Shown here piece after piece: positions 47,023 to 53,734 of a stretch of DNA of 64,000 nt. Position 1 is the stretch's first letter; each line of letters begins with the position of its first letter. The position numbers and the translations under genes were made by a program. This stretch comes from Baekduia soli. Its GTDB lineage: Bacteria; Actinomycetota; Thermoleophilia; Solirubrobacterales; Solirubrobacteraceae. The stretch spans positions 2,108,001-2,172,000 of the forward strand of contig NZ_CP042430.1 in NCBI RefSeq assembly GCF_007970665.1, written 5' to 3'. The notes under the pieces were generated by a model. It was not told the DNA's origin. It did not search any database and saw nothing but the letters and a program-made list of their open reading frames with translations.

Positions 47023-48024
47023 ATGTTCGCCCACATGATCTACGGGTTCACCGGCCCGGAGGATGTGCAGTGGATCGAGGTGCCGGAGCCGGTGGCCGGT
47101 GGCGGGGTGCTGGTCGACGTGGTGGCCGCCGGTGTGTCGTTTGCCGACCTGTTGCAGACGCGGGGTCTGTACCAGATGCAGGTGCCCGTCCCGTACACGC
47201 CGGGCATGGAGGCCGCCGGCCTCGTGCGATCTGACCGGCCCGATCTCGGCCTTGCCGCCGGACAGCGCGTCGCGGTGCTCGTGTCGCACGGCTGCTGGCA
47301 GGAGGTTCTCAGCGCGCCGCCTGAGCGGGTTCTTCGGCTGCCCGACGAGATGAGCCTTGAGGCAGGCGCAGCCGCCCCTCTGAACGGCTTGACCGTCCTG
47401 TTGGCCTTGGAGACGCGCGCGCAGGCCCGGCCTGGCGAGACCTTGCTGGTCCACGGTGCGGCGGGAGGCGTCGGCACCGCCGCGATCCAACTCGGACGCG
47501 CGCTTGGGCTGCGTACGATCGCAGTTGTCAGTGATGAGGCCAAGCGAGCGGTCGCGCTGCGGTCCGGGGCAGAGCACGCCGTGCTGGACGACGGCTGGCT
47601 TGCTGCGGTGCGCGAGCTGATCGGCGACCGTGCCGTCGACATCGTGCTCGACCCAGTCGGGGGCGACCGCATGACCGACAGCCTGCGCTCGCTGGCGCCG
47701 CAAGGTCGGGTGCTGGTTGTCGGGTTCAGCGCCGGTGAGATCCCGACCGTCAAGGTCAACCGGCTGCTGCTCGCCAACACGACCGTCATCGGCGCCGCCT
47801 CGCGCGAGTACTTCGAGCACCACCCCGAGAGCGTGGCCAACCTCTGGGCGCGCTTGACTGAGCTGCGACAGACAGCGCAGCTGCCCGATCCCCCCGTCCG
47901 GCCCTACCCCTTCGCCGACGCTCAGGGCGCACTGCGCGCGATCGTCGAACGCGAGGCAACAGGCAAGGTCGTCCTGAGCAGGCAGCTGTCGAACGGTCAG
48001 CCACGACACCCGCCCGGGGCCTGA
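47023..48024 (+). CDS. NADPH:quinone oxidoreductase, MDR zeta-crystallin-like
   Basis: A 333-residue zinc-independent medium-chain oxidoreductase. It has the GroES-like N-domain (VVAAGVSFADLLQTRGLYQ, VPYTPGMEAAGLV) and the nucleotide-binding domain with LLVHGAAGGVGTAAIQLGRA and VDIVLDPVGGD. Such enzymes reduce quinones or enones with NADPH. GGAGGGAGC lies just upstream of the ATG. As cargo of the island it is followed by a MarR/cupin cassette that may control it. Confidence 0.88.
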   Translation: MFAHMIYGFTGPEDVQWIEVPEPVAGGGVLVDVVAAGVSFADLLQTRGLYQMQVPVPYTPGMEAAGLVRSDRPDLGLAAGQRVAVLVSHGCWQEVLSAPPERVLRLPDEMSLEAGAAAPLNGLTVLLALETRAQARPGETLLVHGAAGGVGTAAIQLGRALGLRTIAVVSDEAKRAVALRSGAEHAVLDDGWLAAVRELIGDRAVDIVLDPVGGDRMTDSLRSLAPQGRVLVVGFSAGEIPTVKVNRLLLANTTVIGAASREYFEHHPESVANLWARLTELRQTAQLPDPPVRPYPFADAQGALRAIVEREATGKVVLSRQLSNGQPRHPPGA

Positions 48025-48516
48025 CCGTCAAGCCACAGTCAAGGCCCGGCGGTGGAAGGCTCCCGCTCGCCATGGCAAGCCATGAGCGGCCAAGCGTCGC
48101 TGTCTGATGTGACGGCGACATCCATCGGCAGTCGCTCACGGACGAGCTCGGCCAGCTCGCGGGCTCGCGCCCGTTCCCCTACAAGACGATCTCGGCCGTT
48201 GTGGGGTCTCGTCGCCCACGGCGCCGACCGTATGCCGGCCGCCCGATGGCCGGCAGCTCCAGCCGCGCATTCGTTCGTCCTGGACGCAACGGGGTCGCCC
48301 GGCCTGCGCATCATTCCTGCGGTGATTGCCGCGGTGCTGATCGCCACCGCGGGTAGCCCGTCGGCGTCGCTCGTCGAGCTGGTGGAGAGTCGACGTACGC
48401 GGCCGGGGGACTCCCCTGCGGGTCCCCCGGACCGGTCTGCGAGCTCCAGAGCTGCATCGGAGGACCGACGACCTCGGTCCCACGTAGGCGTTGCTGCGCC
48501 CGGACCTCCTCGACGC
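48025..48516. other. Decayed stretch between the oxidoreductase and the cupin cassette
   Basis: About 490 nt with no convincing gene. It includes the integrase fragment at 48242-48302 and otherwise shows frames of low-complexity character, consistent with junk left by earlier recombination. Confidence 0.45.
48242..48302 (+). pseudogene. Fragment of a related tyrosine integrase
   Basis: About 61 nt aligns with int 44931-44991 at roughly 84 percent identity by eye, beginning CCCGATGGCCGGCAG against CCCGACGGCCGGCAG and ending GTCGCCCGG against GACGCCCGG. It is in the same orientation. Only the segment encoding PDGRQFQRRIG and a little more is left. Confidence 0.6.
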
Positions 48517-48804
48517 TCAATGGCAGGGCGTCGGGGCCGGGGATGCGCCCACCCTGAGCGCACGACCGTCCAAGTCGAAGGACAGCAGGCCCGATTCGAC
48601 GAGGAAGAGTTCGTCCTCGCGGCTGTGCACGTGCCGCGCCGGGCTGAAGCCCGCGGGCATGGTGGAACGGAACGCGGTGATGCGGCCGTCCGTGGCGCGG
48701 GCCGGAACCGGGAACTCGAACAGCGCATCGCCGAACCACCAAGCCTCGGCCTCCTGGGCGAGGGAGGGTGCGGCCGACGCCTGCTCTGCGGTCAACGTGC
48801 TCAT
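48517..48804 (-). CDS. Truncated cupin-domain protein, island copy
   Basis: A 95-residue protein starting MSTLTAEQASAAPSLAQEAE. The cupin core has FSPARHVHSREDELFLVESG, a typical H-x-H...E metal site, then SFDLDGRALRVG, after which it runs into unrelated ASPAPTPCH and stops. The second half of the beta-barrel is missing, so it may be non-functional. It begins 5 nt downstream of the full-length cupin and shares its transcript. A shorter sister copy is at 50888-51109. Confidence 0.6.
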   Translation of the reverse strand: MSTLTAEQASAAPSLAQEAEAWWFGDALFEFPVPARATDGRITAFRSTMPAGFSPARHVHSREDELFLVESGLLSFDLDGRALRVGASPAPTPCH

Positions 48805-48809
48805 CGGGG

Positions 48810-49181
48810 CTACACCGCCCAGGGGAGCGGCACGCCGTCCTGCTGCGCGGTGCTGGCTCGGACGCCGGACCGGCTGGAGACCAGCGTCACGGCCGGCGAG
48901 TCGGCGCGGTTGACGAGCTGGCGCTGGTCGCCGGCCGGCAGGACGGCGGACGCGCCCGCGCGCAGCGTGCGGGTCTCGCCTCGGAGCGTCAGTTCCAGCT
49001 CGCCGTCGATCACGACGATGACCTGCTCGCCGTCGACGACGTGCACCGGGCCGGTCGCGCCGGCCTCCATCTCGACGCTCCACACCGCGAGCTCGGTGCC
49101 CGTCAGCGCCCGGCTCGCGTACGTGTGCATCACCGCGTTCGGCGTCTCGTGGCGCCGGGGGACCTGCGCGATGTCGCTCAT
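48810..49181 (-). CDS. Cupin-domain protein, island copy
   Basis: A 123-residue small cupin. The barrel motif GPVHVVDGEQVIVVIDG keeps one His and the Glu but replaces the second metal His with Val; motif 2 has LPAGDQRQLVN. AAGGAGG lies 6 nt before the ATG. Nearly identical (about 6 of 123 residues differ) to the copy at 51114-51485. It is divergent from a MarR gene with shared CAACC/GGTTG palindromes, so the MarR protein probably represses both. Confidence 0.82.
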   Translation of the reverse strand: MSDIAQVPRRHETPNAVMHTYASRALTGTELAVWSVEMEAGATGPVHVVDGEQVIVVIDGELELTLRGETRTLRAGASAVLPAGDQRQLVNRADSPAVTLVSSRSGVRASTAQQDGVPLPWAV

Positions 49182-49201
49182 GGCGACCTCCTTGGATTCG
49201 A

Positions 49202-49240
49202 CAACCATGTTGGCTAGTTTGCCAGAGGTCAACCAGGTTG
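49202..49240. promoter_or_regulatory. Twin MarR-type operators, island copy
   Basis: CAACCATGTTG at 49202-49212 and the perfect palindrome CAACCAGGTTG at 49230-49240, in the divergent gap between the cupin and MarR genes, centres 28 bp apart. The wider sequence also pairs GACAACC with GGTTGTC. Conserved in the second cassette. Confidence 0.65.
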
Positions 49241-49254
49241 TCTAGTCTGTGGGT

Positions 49255-49713
49255 ATGGCTCCTGCGGATCCGCTGCCCCTCGCCCGGCTGTTGAGCGCCG
49301 CGACCCAGATGGCCGTGCGCGCCCTGAACGCCACGCTCGCCGAGCGCGGCTACCCGGATCTACGACCTGCCGACGGCTATGCCCTGCTCGCCCTGGGCGA
49401 GCGCGGCGCCACCGCCTCCCAACTCGGGGCGCGGCTCGGCATCACCAAGCAGGCCGCGGCGAAGATCGCCGCCCGCCTGCAAGAGGCCGACTACCTCGTT
49501 CGTGCCGACCACCCGCACGACGGACGAGCCCGGCTTCTGCAGCGATCGCCGCGCGGCGAGGCGCTGTTGCAGGACGCCGCCGAAGTCCAACGCCACATAG
49601 AACGTGACTGGGCTCGAACGATCGGCGCGGCGCACATGGCCGATCTGCGATCCGCGCTGGAGGCCGTGCTGGAACGCTCTGGCGAGGACCGTCCGCTCGC
49701 TGGGCTCTGGTGA
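49255..49713 (+). CDS. MarR family regulator, island copy
   Basis: A 152-residue winged-helix regulator. The HTH is TASQLGARLGITKQAAAKIA, the wing VRADHPHDGRARLLQRS, and the dimer helices flank it. Domain order and length are normal. About 6 of 152 residues differ from the copy at 51559-52017. It is divergent from the cupin and probably autoregulated through the palindromes at 49202-49240. Confidence 0.87.
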   Translation: MAPADPLPLARLLSAATQMAVRALNATLAERGYPDLRPADGYALLALGERGATASQLGARLGITKQAAAKIAARLQEADYLVRADHPHDGRARLLQRSPRGEALLQDAAEVQRHIERDWARTIGAAHMADLRSALEAVLERSGEDRPLAGLW

Positions 49714-49849
49714 GCTGGTCGCCCACCACGGGGGTCTTGGTGCCTCGTCCCCATCCGCGTCCCACACCCTGCAGAACTGACCCCTGACAACCGCTCCAGC
49801 GTGACGTAAACTCCGCGTCACCAAGCCAAAAAGCCCTGCTCAGGAGCCG

Positions 49850-49895
49850 TTCCCAAGCCGAAGGTCGCGGGTTCGACCCCCGTCGCCCGCTTCGG
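49850..49895 (+). repeat. attR: 46-nt att repeat, tRNA-Gly 3' half
   Basis: Exact copy of 44710-44755. It contains the T-arm and 3' acceptor strand but no 5' half, so it is not a tRNA gene. It marks the right boundary of the island. Confidence 0.9.
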
Positions 49896-50145
49896 TCTGT
49901 AGGTCCTGCAAATCGCAGGATTTGCGGACGAGCCATTCCAAGAATCCTTGGAATAGCGCGTCACGGTAGCGTCACGAGCGCTCGCCTAGCCCTCCTGCGC
50001 CGCGCGGTCGCGCTGCGCATCGAGTGCGCCCGGAGCGCCCGCGAGGCTCTCCATCGCGCCTTCCCGGGGCCGCGCGGTGCTCCCGCCCACAGCGGCTCCC
50101 CGGAGTGGCCCATCCAGTGCTCCGGGGGCCTCTGCGGGAGTAGGG
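49896..50145. other. Intergenic stretch outside the island, no gene seen
   Basis: Contains a short AT-rich palindromic area near 49905-49950 (GCAAATC/GATTTGC, and TTCCAAGAATCCTTGGAA) and then GC-rich sequence without a supported frame. Confidence 0.4.
49936..49953. other. 18-bp palindrome beside attR
   Basis: TTCCAAGAATCCTTGGAA pairs TTCCAAG with CTTGGAA around AATC, a 7-bp stem with a 4-nt loop. It is markedly AT-rich and may be a protein-binding site or short terminator. Immediately upstream, GCAAATC and GATTTGC form another small dyad. Confidence 0.45.
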
Positions 50146-50403
50146 CTAGGACTTGCTGGGCTTGCGCTTGAGCTTGGGTCGGCGGAGCGCCTGCCGACAG
50201 CGGTCCGAGCACGTCTTCGCGTCCGCTCGCACGGGCGTGAACGCCTCGCCGCAGTGCGCGCAGGGCTTGAGCTCGGGCCGGACACGGCGCTGCGCCTTGC
50301 CGACCTCGGGTCGACCTCATCCGTCGCAGATGAGTAGTGCCTGTAGATGGTCGTGGCGGTGATGCTGAGCGCGCGCGAGCCCGTCCCGGCCCAGGCCCGG
50401 CCG
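50146..50403 (-). pseudogene. Small zinc-finger protein gene with a frameshift
   Basis: The C-terminal frame reads RPELKPCAHCGEAFTPVRAD and KTCSDRCRQALRRPK, a CxxC...C-x3-C finger seen in mobile-element and phage proteins. The likely upstream part, SITATTIYRHYSSATDEVDP, is an HTH-like segment in another frame; one extra base in the GGG at 50308-50310 joins them. A start codon is not clear. It could be a decayed gene or a sequencing error. Confidence 0.5.
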
Positions 50404-50670
50404 CTAGGCGTGCGCGACGACCTCTCCAACGCCCACGCTCTCGATCGTGACGGCCTTCGGTGCGACCGACCGCACGATGCCGGCCATGGAGTTGGCCGCC
50501 TCCTCGGACTCGAAGACCACCACGGAGTGGCCGTGGCCCTCGCCGCGCTGGATCCAGAACCCCGCGACGAAGCCCGGGGCCTGAGCCACGCCAGGGACCG
50601 TGCGCTCGCGCAACTCGCTCCTCGCCTCGTCAGCATCCTTGATCGAGACGTCGACGATCACCGCGTGCAT
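50404..50670 (-). CDS. Antibiotic-biosynthesis-monooxygenase-like (dimeric alpha/beta barrel) protein
   Basis: An 88-residue ferredoxin-like-fold protein: MHAVIVDVSIKDADEARSEL, a conserved VPGVAQAPGFVAGFWIQ middle, and a C-terminal HSVVVFESEEAANSMAGIVR strand-helix. This pattern matches small ABM/EthD-type proteins, which act as monooxygenases, isomerases or sensors. AGGAG precedes the ATG. It lies beside the external cupin/MarR cassette in the same relative place as the quinone oxidoreductase in the island. Confidence 0.7.
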   Translation of the reverse strand: MHAVIVDVSIKDADEARSELRERTVPGVAQAPGFVAGFWIQRGEGHGHSVVVFESEEAANSMAGIVRSVAPKAVTIESVGVGEVVAHA

Positions 50671-50887
50671 GCTTGACTCCTCTCGGGTGGCTCGGGCTTT
50701 CGATCGTCCGCCGTCATCCGACTGGAGTCAAGGCCGAACCCGGCGGTCGTAGGTCCGGGGTGCAGCGATCCGCGACGGTGGCCACTTGGCCAACGGCGAT
50801 GCGCCGACGGACCGGAGAGCGGAGCGACAGACCCCTGTGCTCGAGTGTTCTTATATGGCAAGACCCAAGGTGTAGGGCTTGCGCGCG

Positions 50888-51109
50888 TCACCGTGGCGAT
50901 CCAACGAGGAGGAGCTCGTCCTCGCGGCTGTGCATGTGCCGCGCTGGGCTGAAGCCCGCGGGCATGCTGGAACGGAACGCGGCGATGCGGCCGTCCGTGG
51001 CGTGGGCCGGAACGAGGAACTCGAGCAGCGCATCGCCGAACCACCAAGCCTCGGTCTCCTGGGCGAGGGAGGGTGCGGCCGACGCCTGCACTGCGGTCAA
51101 CGTGCTCAT
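50888..51109 (-). CDS. Truncated cupin-domain protein, external copy
   Basis: A 73-residue version of the protein at 48517-48804: MSTLTAVQASAAPSLAQETE, then FSPARHMHSREDELLLVGSPR and stop. It is cut about 20 residues earlier than the island copy, at the left edge of the duplication. Both are thus fragments of a cupin whose C-terminal half is missing from this window. Confidence 0.5.
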   Translation of the reverse strand: MSTLTAVQASAAPSLAQETEAWWFGDALLEFLVPAHATDGRIAAFRSSMPAGFSPARHMHSREDELLLVGSPR

Positions 51110-51113
51110 CGGG

Positions 51114-51485
51114 CTACACCGCCCAGGGGAGCGGAACGCCGTCCTGCTGCGCGGTACTGGCTCGGACGCCGGACCGGCTGGAGACGAGCGTCATGGCCGG
51201 AGAGTCGGCGCGGTTGACGAGCTGGCGCCTGTCGCCGGCCGGCAGGACGGCGGACGCGCCCGCGCGCAGCGTGCGGGTCTCGCCTCGGAGCGTGAGTTCC
51301 AGCTCGCCGTCGATCACGACGATGACCTGCTCGCCGTCGACGACGTGCACCGGGCCGGTCGCGCCAGGCTCCATCTCGACGCTCCACACCGCGAGCACGG
51401 TGCCCGTCAGGGCCCGGCTCGCGTACGTGTGCATCACCGCGTTCGGCGTCTCGTGGCGCCGCGGGACCTGCGTGACGTCGCTCAT
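51114..51485 (-). CDS. Cupin-domain protein, external copy
   Basis: A 123-residue cupin nearly identical to the one at 48810-49181. The changes are conservative (for example PGATGPVHVV for AGATGPVHVV, and AGDRRQLVN for AGDQRQLVN). AAGGAGG precedes the ATG. It is divergent from its own MarR gene, with both palindromes preserved. Metal-site Glu and one His are kept. Function unknown; small cupins paired with MarR often belong to oxidative or aromatic-stress responses. Confidence 0.82.
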   Translation of the reverse strand: MSDVTQVPRRHETPNAVMHTYASRALTGTVLAVWSVEMEPGATGPVHVVDGEQVIVVIDGELELTLRGETRTLRAGASAVLPAGDRRQLVNRADSPAMTLVSSRSGVRASTAQQDGVPLPWAV

Positions 51486-51505
51486 GGCGACCTCCTTGGA
51501 TTCGA

Positions 51506-51544
51506 CAACCATGTTGCCTAGCTTGGCAGAGGTCAACCAGGTTG
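51506..51544. promoter_or_regulatory. Twin MarR-type operators, external copy
   Basis: CAACCATGTTG at 51506-51516 and CAACCAGGTTG at 51534-51544, the same spacing as in the island cassette; the intervening bases differ at a few positions, which supports selection on the palindromes. Confidence 0.65.
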
Positions 51545-51558
51545 TCTAGTCTGTGGGC

Positions 51559-52017
51559 ATGGCTCCTGCGGATCCACTGCCCCTCGCCCGGCTCTTGAGC
51601 GCCGCGACCCAGATGGCCGTGCGCGGCCTGAACGCCACGCTCGCCGAGCGCGGCTACCCGGATCTGCGACCCGCCGACGGCTATGCCCTGCTCGCCCTCG
51701 GCGAGGGCGGCGCCACCGCCTCCCAACTCGGGGCGCGGCTCGGCATCACCAAGCAGGCCGCGGCGAAGATCGCCGCCCGCCTGGAAGAGGCCGGCTACCT
51801 GGTTCGTGCCGACCACCCGCACGACGGACGAGCCCGGCTCCTGCAGCGATCGCCGCGCGGCGAGGCGCTGTTGCAGGACGCCGCCGAGGTCCAACGCCAC
51901 ATCGAACGTGACTGGGCTCGAACGATCGGCGCCGCGCACATGGCCGATCTGCGAGTCGCGCTGGAGGCCGTGCTGGAGAGCTCTGGCGAGGACCGTCCGC
52001 TTGCTGGGCTCTGGTGA
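51559..52017 (+). CDS. MarR family regulator, external copy
   Basis: A 152-residue winged-helix protein almost identical to that at 49255-49713, with the same recognition helix (GITKQAAAKIA). It should bind the same operators, so the two cassettes are expected to cross-regulate. Upstream of it lies the shared divergent promoter with the cupin. Confidence 0.87.
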   Translation: MAPADPLPLARLLSAATQMAVRGLNATLAERGYPDLRPADGYALLALGEGGATASQLGARLGITKQAAAKIAARLEEAGYLVRADHPHDGRARLLQRSPRGEALLQDAAEVQRHIERDWARTIGAAHMADLRVALEAVLESSGEDRPLAGLW

Positions 52018-52034
52018 GCCGGTCGCCCACCACG

Positions 52035-52349
52035 GAGAGCAGCCGTCACGGCCGCTTTCGGACGAGGACCGGCACTGATGCGGCGTCGCCGGTGGCAGTC
52101 CTGGTGCCTCGCCCCACACATTCTCTGGCTTGCTGACGCTCAGTTCACGGGAGGCTCGTGCGGTTGCGCGACCGGCCGGGACGCGTCGCGGCCGGGGGCG
52201 GGATGGGGTCGAAGCGGTAACGCGCAGACGGCCTCCACGATGGGTCCGGGGGGCGGCCGACGGGCATGCCGCGAGGACGTCAGCAGGACGACGCCCGCCC
52301 GGGTCACGGCCGCGCATGGACGCCGCGCCGGGGCGGGTATCGCGCCGGC
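52035..52349. other. Intergenic stretch, no gene seen
   Basis: About 315 nt after the second MarR gene. It contains GGTGCCTCG, like the sequence after copy 1, but no plausible frame, tRNA or hairpin of note. Confidence 0.4.
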
Positions 52350-52613
52350 ATGGCATCCACCAAGCAGCGCGAGGCGGCCAGGAAGAACGTCAAGAAGGCA
52401 CAGGCCGCGGCTCGCGATCAGCACACGCTCCAGAACCTGCCGAAGTCCACGCGCAGCGCGCTGGGAAGGGAGGCCAACGCGGTCCGCCGCGGTGACGCAC
52501 CGAGCCGTCGCGAGCTGGAGCAGCAGGCCCGGCAGCTGGACATCAAGGGCCGCTCCAAGATGGGCAAGGACGAGCTCAAGCGCGCCGTCGCGCAGGCCAA
52601 GCGCGGGTCCTGA
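52350..52613 (+). CDS. Small basic protein with Rho-N/SAP-like motif
   Basis: An 87-residue basic protein: MASTKQREAARKNVKKAQAA, a middle LPKSTRSALGREANAVRRG and a C-terminal SRRELEQQARQLDIKGRSKM-GKDELKRAV. The last part matches the Rho N-terminal/SAP-type helix-extended-helix that binds nucleic acid. Similar proteins are common in soil actinobacteria and proteobacteria, often near stress genes. No good ribosome site is visible before the ATG. Function uncertain. Confidence 0.7.
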   Translation: MASTKQREAARKNVKKAQAAARDQHTLQNLPKSTRSALGREANAVRRGDAPSRRELEQQARQLDIKGRSKMGKDELKRAVAQAKRGS

Positions 52614-52649
52614 GCCGGCTCCGAGGTGTGCGGTTCGCGGCCGCCTCGG

Positions 52650-52945
52650 AGATCTTCGCGCGCATGTTGTACTGGATGCAGTGCTCGGTGACCTGGCCGG
52701 CGAGGACGAGCTGGTCGCCGTCCTGCTGTCGCAGCAGGCACTCCACTTGGGTGGCGTAGAACGGCGAGCCTGACCAGGAACGGCACGTCCTTGGCCGGGG
52801 CGATCGGCTCGGCCAGGGACGGCTCGGCGCCGGCCAGGGCCCAGCGTGTCAGTCCCCCACGCCCGGGGATCCAGTCGCCGTGGTCGTCGTCGACGTATCC
52901 GCCCGGCGCGGGGGTCGACGCTCGCTGCGGCGCCAGCTTGCCGGT
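52650..52945 (-). pseudogene. Isochorismatase-family hydrolase remnant
   Basis: The upstream frame has GYVDDDHGDWIPGRGGLTRW and GAEPSLAEPIAPAKDVPFLV, and the downstream frame has YATQVECLLRQQDGDQLVL and AGQVTEHC, both typical of isochorismatase-like cysteine hydrolases (TEHC has the nucleophile Cys). The frames are joined by a shift at about 52757. The N-terminus with the catalytic Asp and the C-terminus are missing, so the gene is decayed. Confidence 0.6.
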
Positions 52946-52947
52946 CG

Positions 52948-53154
52948 TCAATCGCGGAGGTGGCTGCCTCGCTGCGACGCCGAGGCGCCGTCGTCGCGGA
53001 CGGTGGCATGCGTCGGGCGAGGCTGCTCGCGCTGACGGGAACGTCGGGCGCGGTAGGCCGCGAGCCCGCCCGACGAGCCGCCGAACACGAAGGCCAACCC
53101 CAGACCGACCACGAGGGCCACCAACAACAAGAGGATCGCAATTCCGCCTTCCAT
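52948..53154 (-). CDS. Small single-pass membrane protein, 68 aa
   Basis: Starts MEGGIAILLLLVALVVGLGL and continues through FVFGGSSGG to a basic tail of about 40 residues. One N-terminal membrane helix with Gly-rich exit and cytosolic Arg/Gln-rich tail, resembling the small hydrophobic proteins common near actinobacterial stress genes. A TTG 33 nt upstream would add 11 residues. No family assigned. Confidence 0.5.
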   Translation of the reverse strand: MEGGIAILLLLVALVVGLGLAFVFGGSSGGLAAYRARRSRQREQPRPTHATVRDDGASASQRGSHLRD

Positions 53155-53232
53155 GTCCTGGGGGTAACCGTCGTCTCGGCGCGACAATCCCCGTCTCCCG
53201 CCTGCACGAGCACGACGTCTACACGCAGACGT

Positions 53233-53433
53233 CTATGACGCGGGTCCGTCTCCCGTGGGGTCGGTCACCGGCCGCACCACGGGCAGCGCGAAACGGTGAT
53301 TGATGATTCGCTCGCTGAGGCGCGACCGGTCATCGTCGTCGCGGGTCATTCCGTCGCCGTCCTCGCGCGCGTCCTCGTCAGGGTGCGCCGGGCCGAGGTG
53401 CCTTGTGCCTTCGTGTCGTCTGCTCACCACCGG
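53233..53433 (-). CDS. Small hydrophilic protein, about 66 aa
   Basis: A double GTG at 53433/53430 lies 5 nt behind a strong GGAGG. The product is highly charged (EDAREDGDGMTRDDDDRSRL) and ends RPVTDPTGDGPAS. The good ribosome site argues for a real gene, but there is no recognisable domain. Confidence 0.45.
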   Translation of the reverse strand, partial: PVVSRRHEGTRHLGPAHPDEDAREDGDGMTRDDDDRSRLSERIINHRFALPVVRPVTDPTGDGPAS

Positions 53434-53434
53434 T

Positions 53435-53734
53435 ACCTCCGAGTCGGGACCATCGGACCAGGAATCCGAAGGAGTGTCGGGACCGCCGACCTCGCAGGTC
53501 GACGGTGCCGACGGTGTCCCGTCTGCAAGCCCTCTCGGCGGATATGAGGCCGGAGGACGACGGGGACTGGGAGGGGGCCCCAGCAGGAGGCCCGATGGTG
53601 TCGACGACCGTCCTCACCGCGAGGCTCGGACGACATGCGCCGATGCATCGGGCGCGTCACGCTCCTGACGGGCGGGCACCGATCGCGGTCGGTTGTTGGA
53701 GGTCCTGGTCGGCGTACGCGGGTGCCGGCCCGGC
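53435..53734. other. Intergenic stretch before the stress module, no gene seen
   Basis: About 300 nt between the small protein and the phosphatase stop. I see no frame with a ribosome site and no clear hairpin. Confidence 0.4.

Larger units (their letters stand above)
48598..49730. repeat. Duplicated cupin-cupin-MarR segment, copy 1 (inside the island)
   Basis: 1133 nt that match 50903-52034 (1132 nt) colinearly with scattered substitutions and one 1-nt indel, covering the truncated cupin, the cupin, the operator and MarR. Homology ends just before the right att repeat. Confidence 0.85.
44710..49895. mobile_element. Genomic island integrated at tRNA-Gly(CCC)
   Basis: Flanked by identical 46-nt repeats (44710-44755 and 49850-49895) consisting of the 3' half of tRNA-Gly plus TCGG. 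It carries a tyrosine integrase next to the tRNA, an excisionase-like gene, a 12-bp iteron array, a quinone oxidoreductase, an integrase fragment and a cupin-cupin-MarR cassette. At 5.2 kb it is small and has no transfer genes, so it is probably mobilised by other elements or integrates passively. Confidence 0.88.
50903..52034. repeat. Duplicated cupin-cupin-MarR segment, copy 2 (outside the island)
   Basis: Colinear counterpart of 48598-49730, separated from it by the right att repeat and about 1 kb. Identity is high over both genes and the operator; the left end is at 50903, where the truncated cupin is cut. Confidence 0.85.

Noticed and set aside
48039-48728. Minus-strand frame of 229 codons beside the truncated cupin
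   Set aside because: It overlaps the cupin in another frame and has no family feature; the cupin frame is supported by the sister copy.
49850-49895. tRNA-like sequence at the right island boundary
   Set aside because: Only the 3' half is present; there is no D-arm or 5' acceptor strand, so it is an att repeat and not a tRNA gene.
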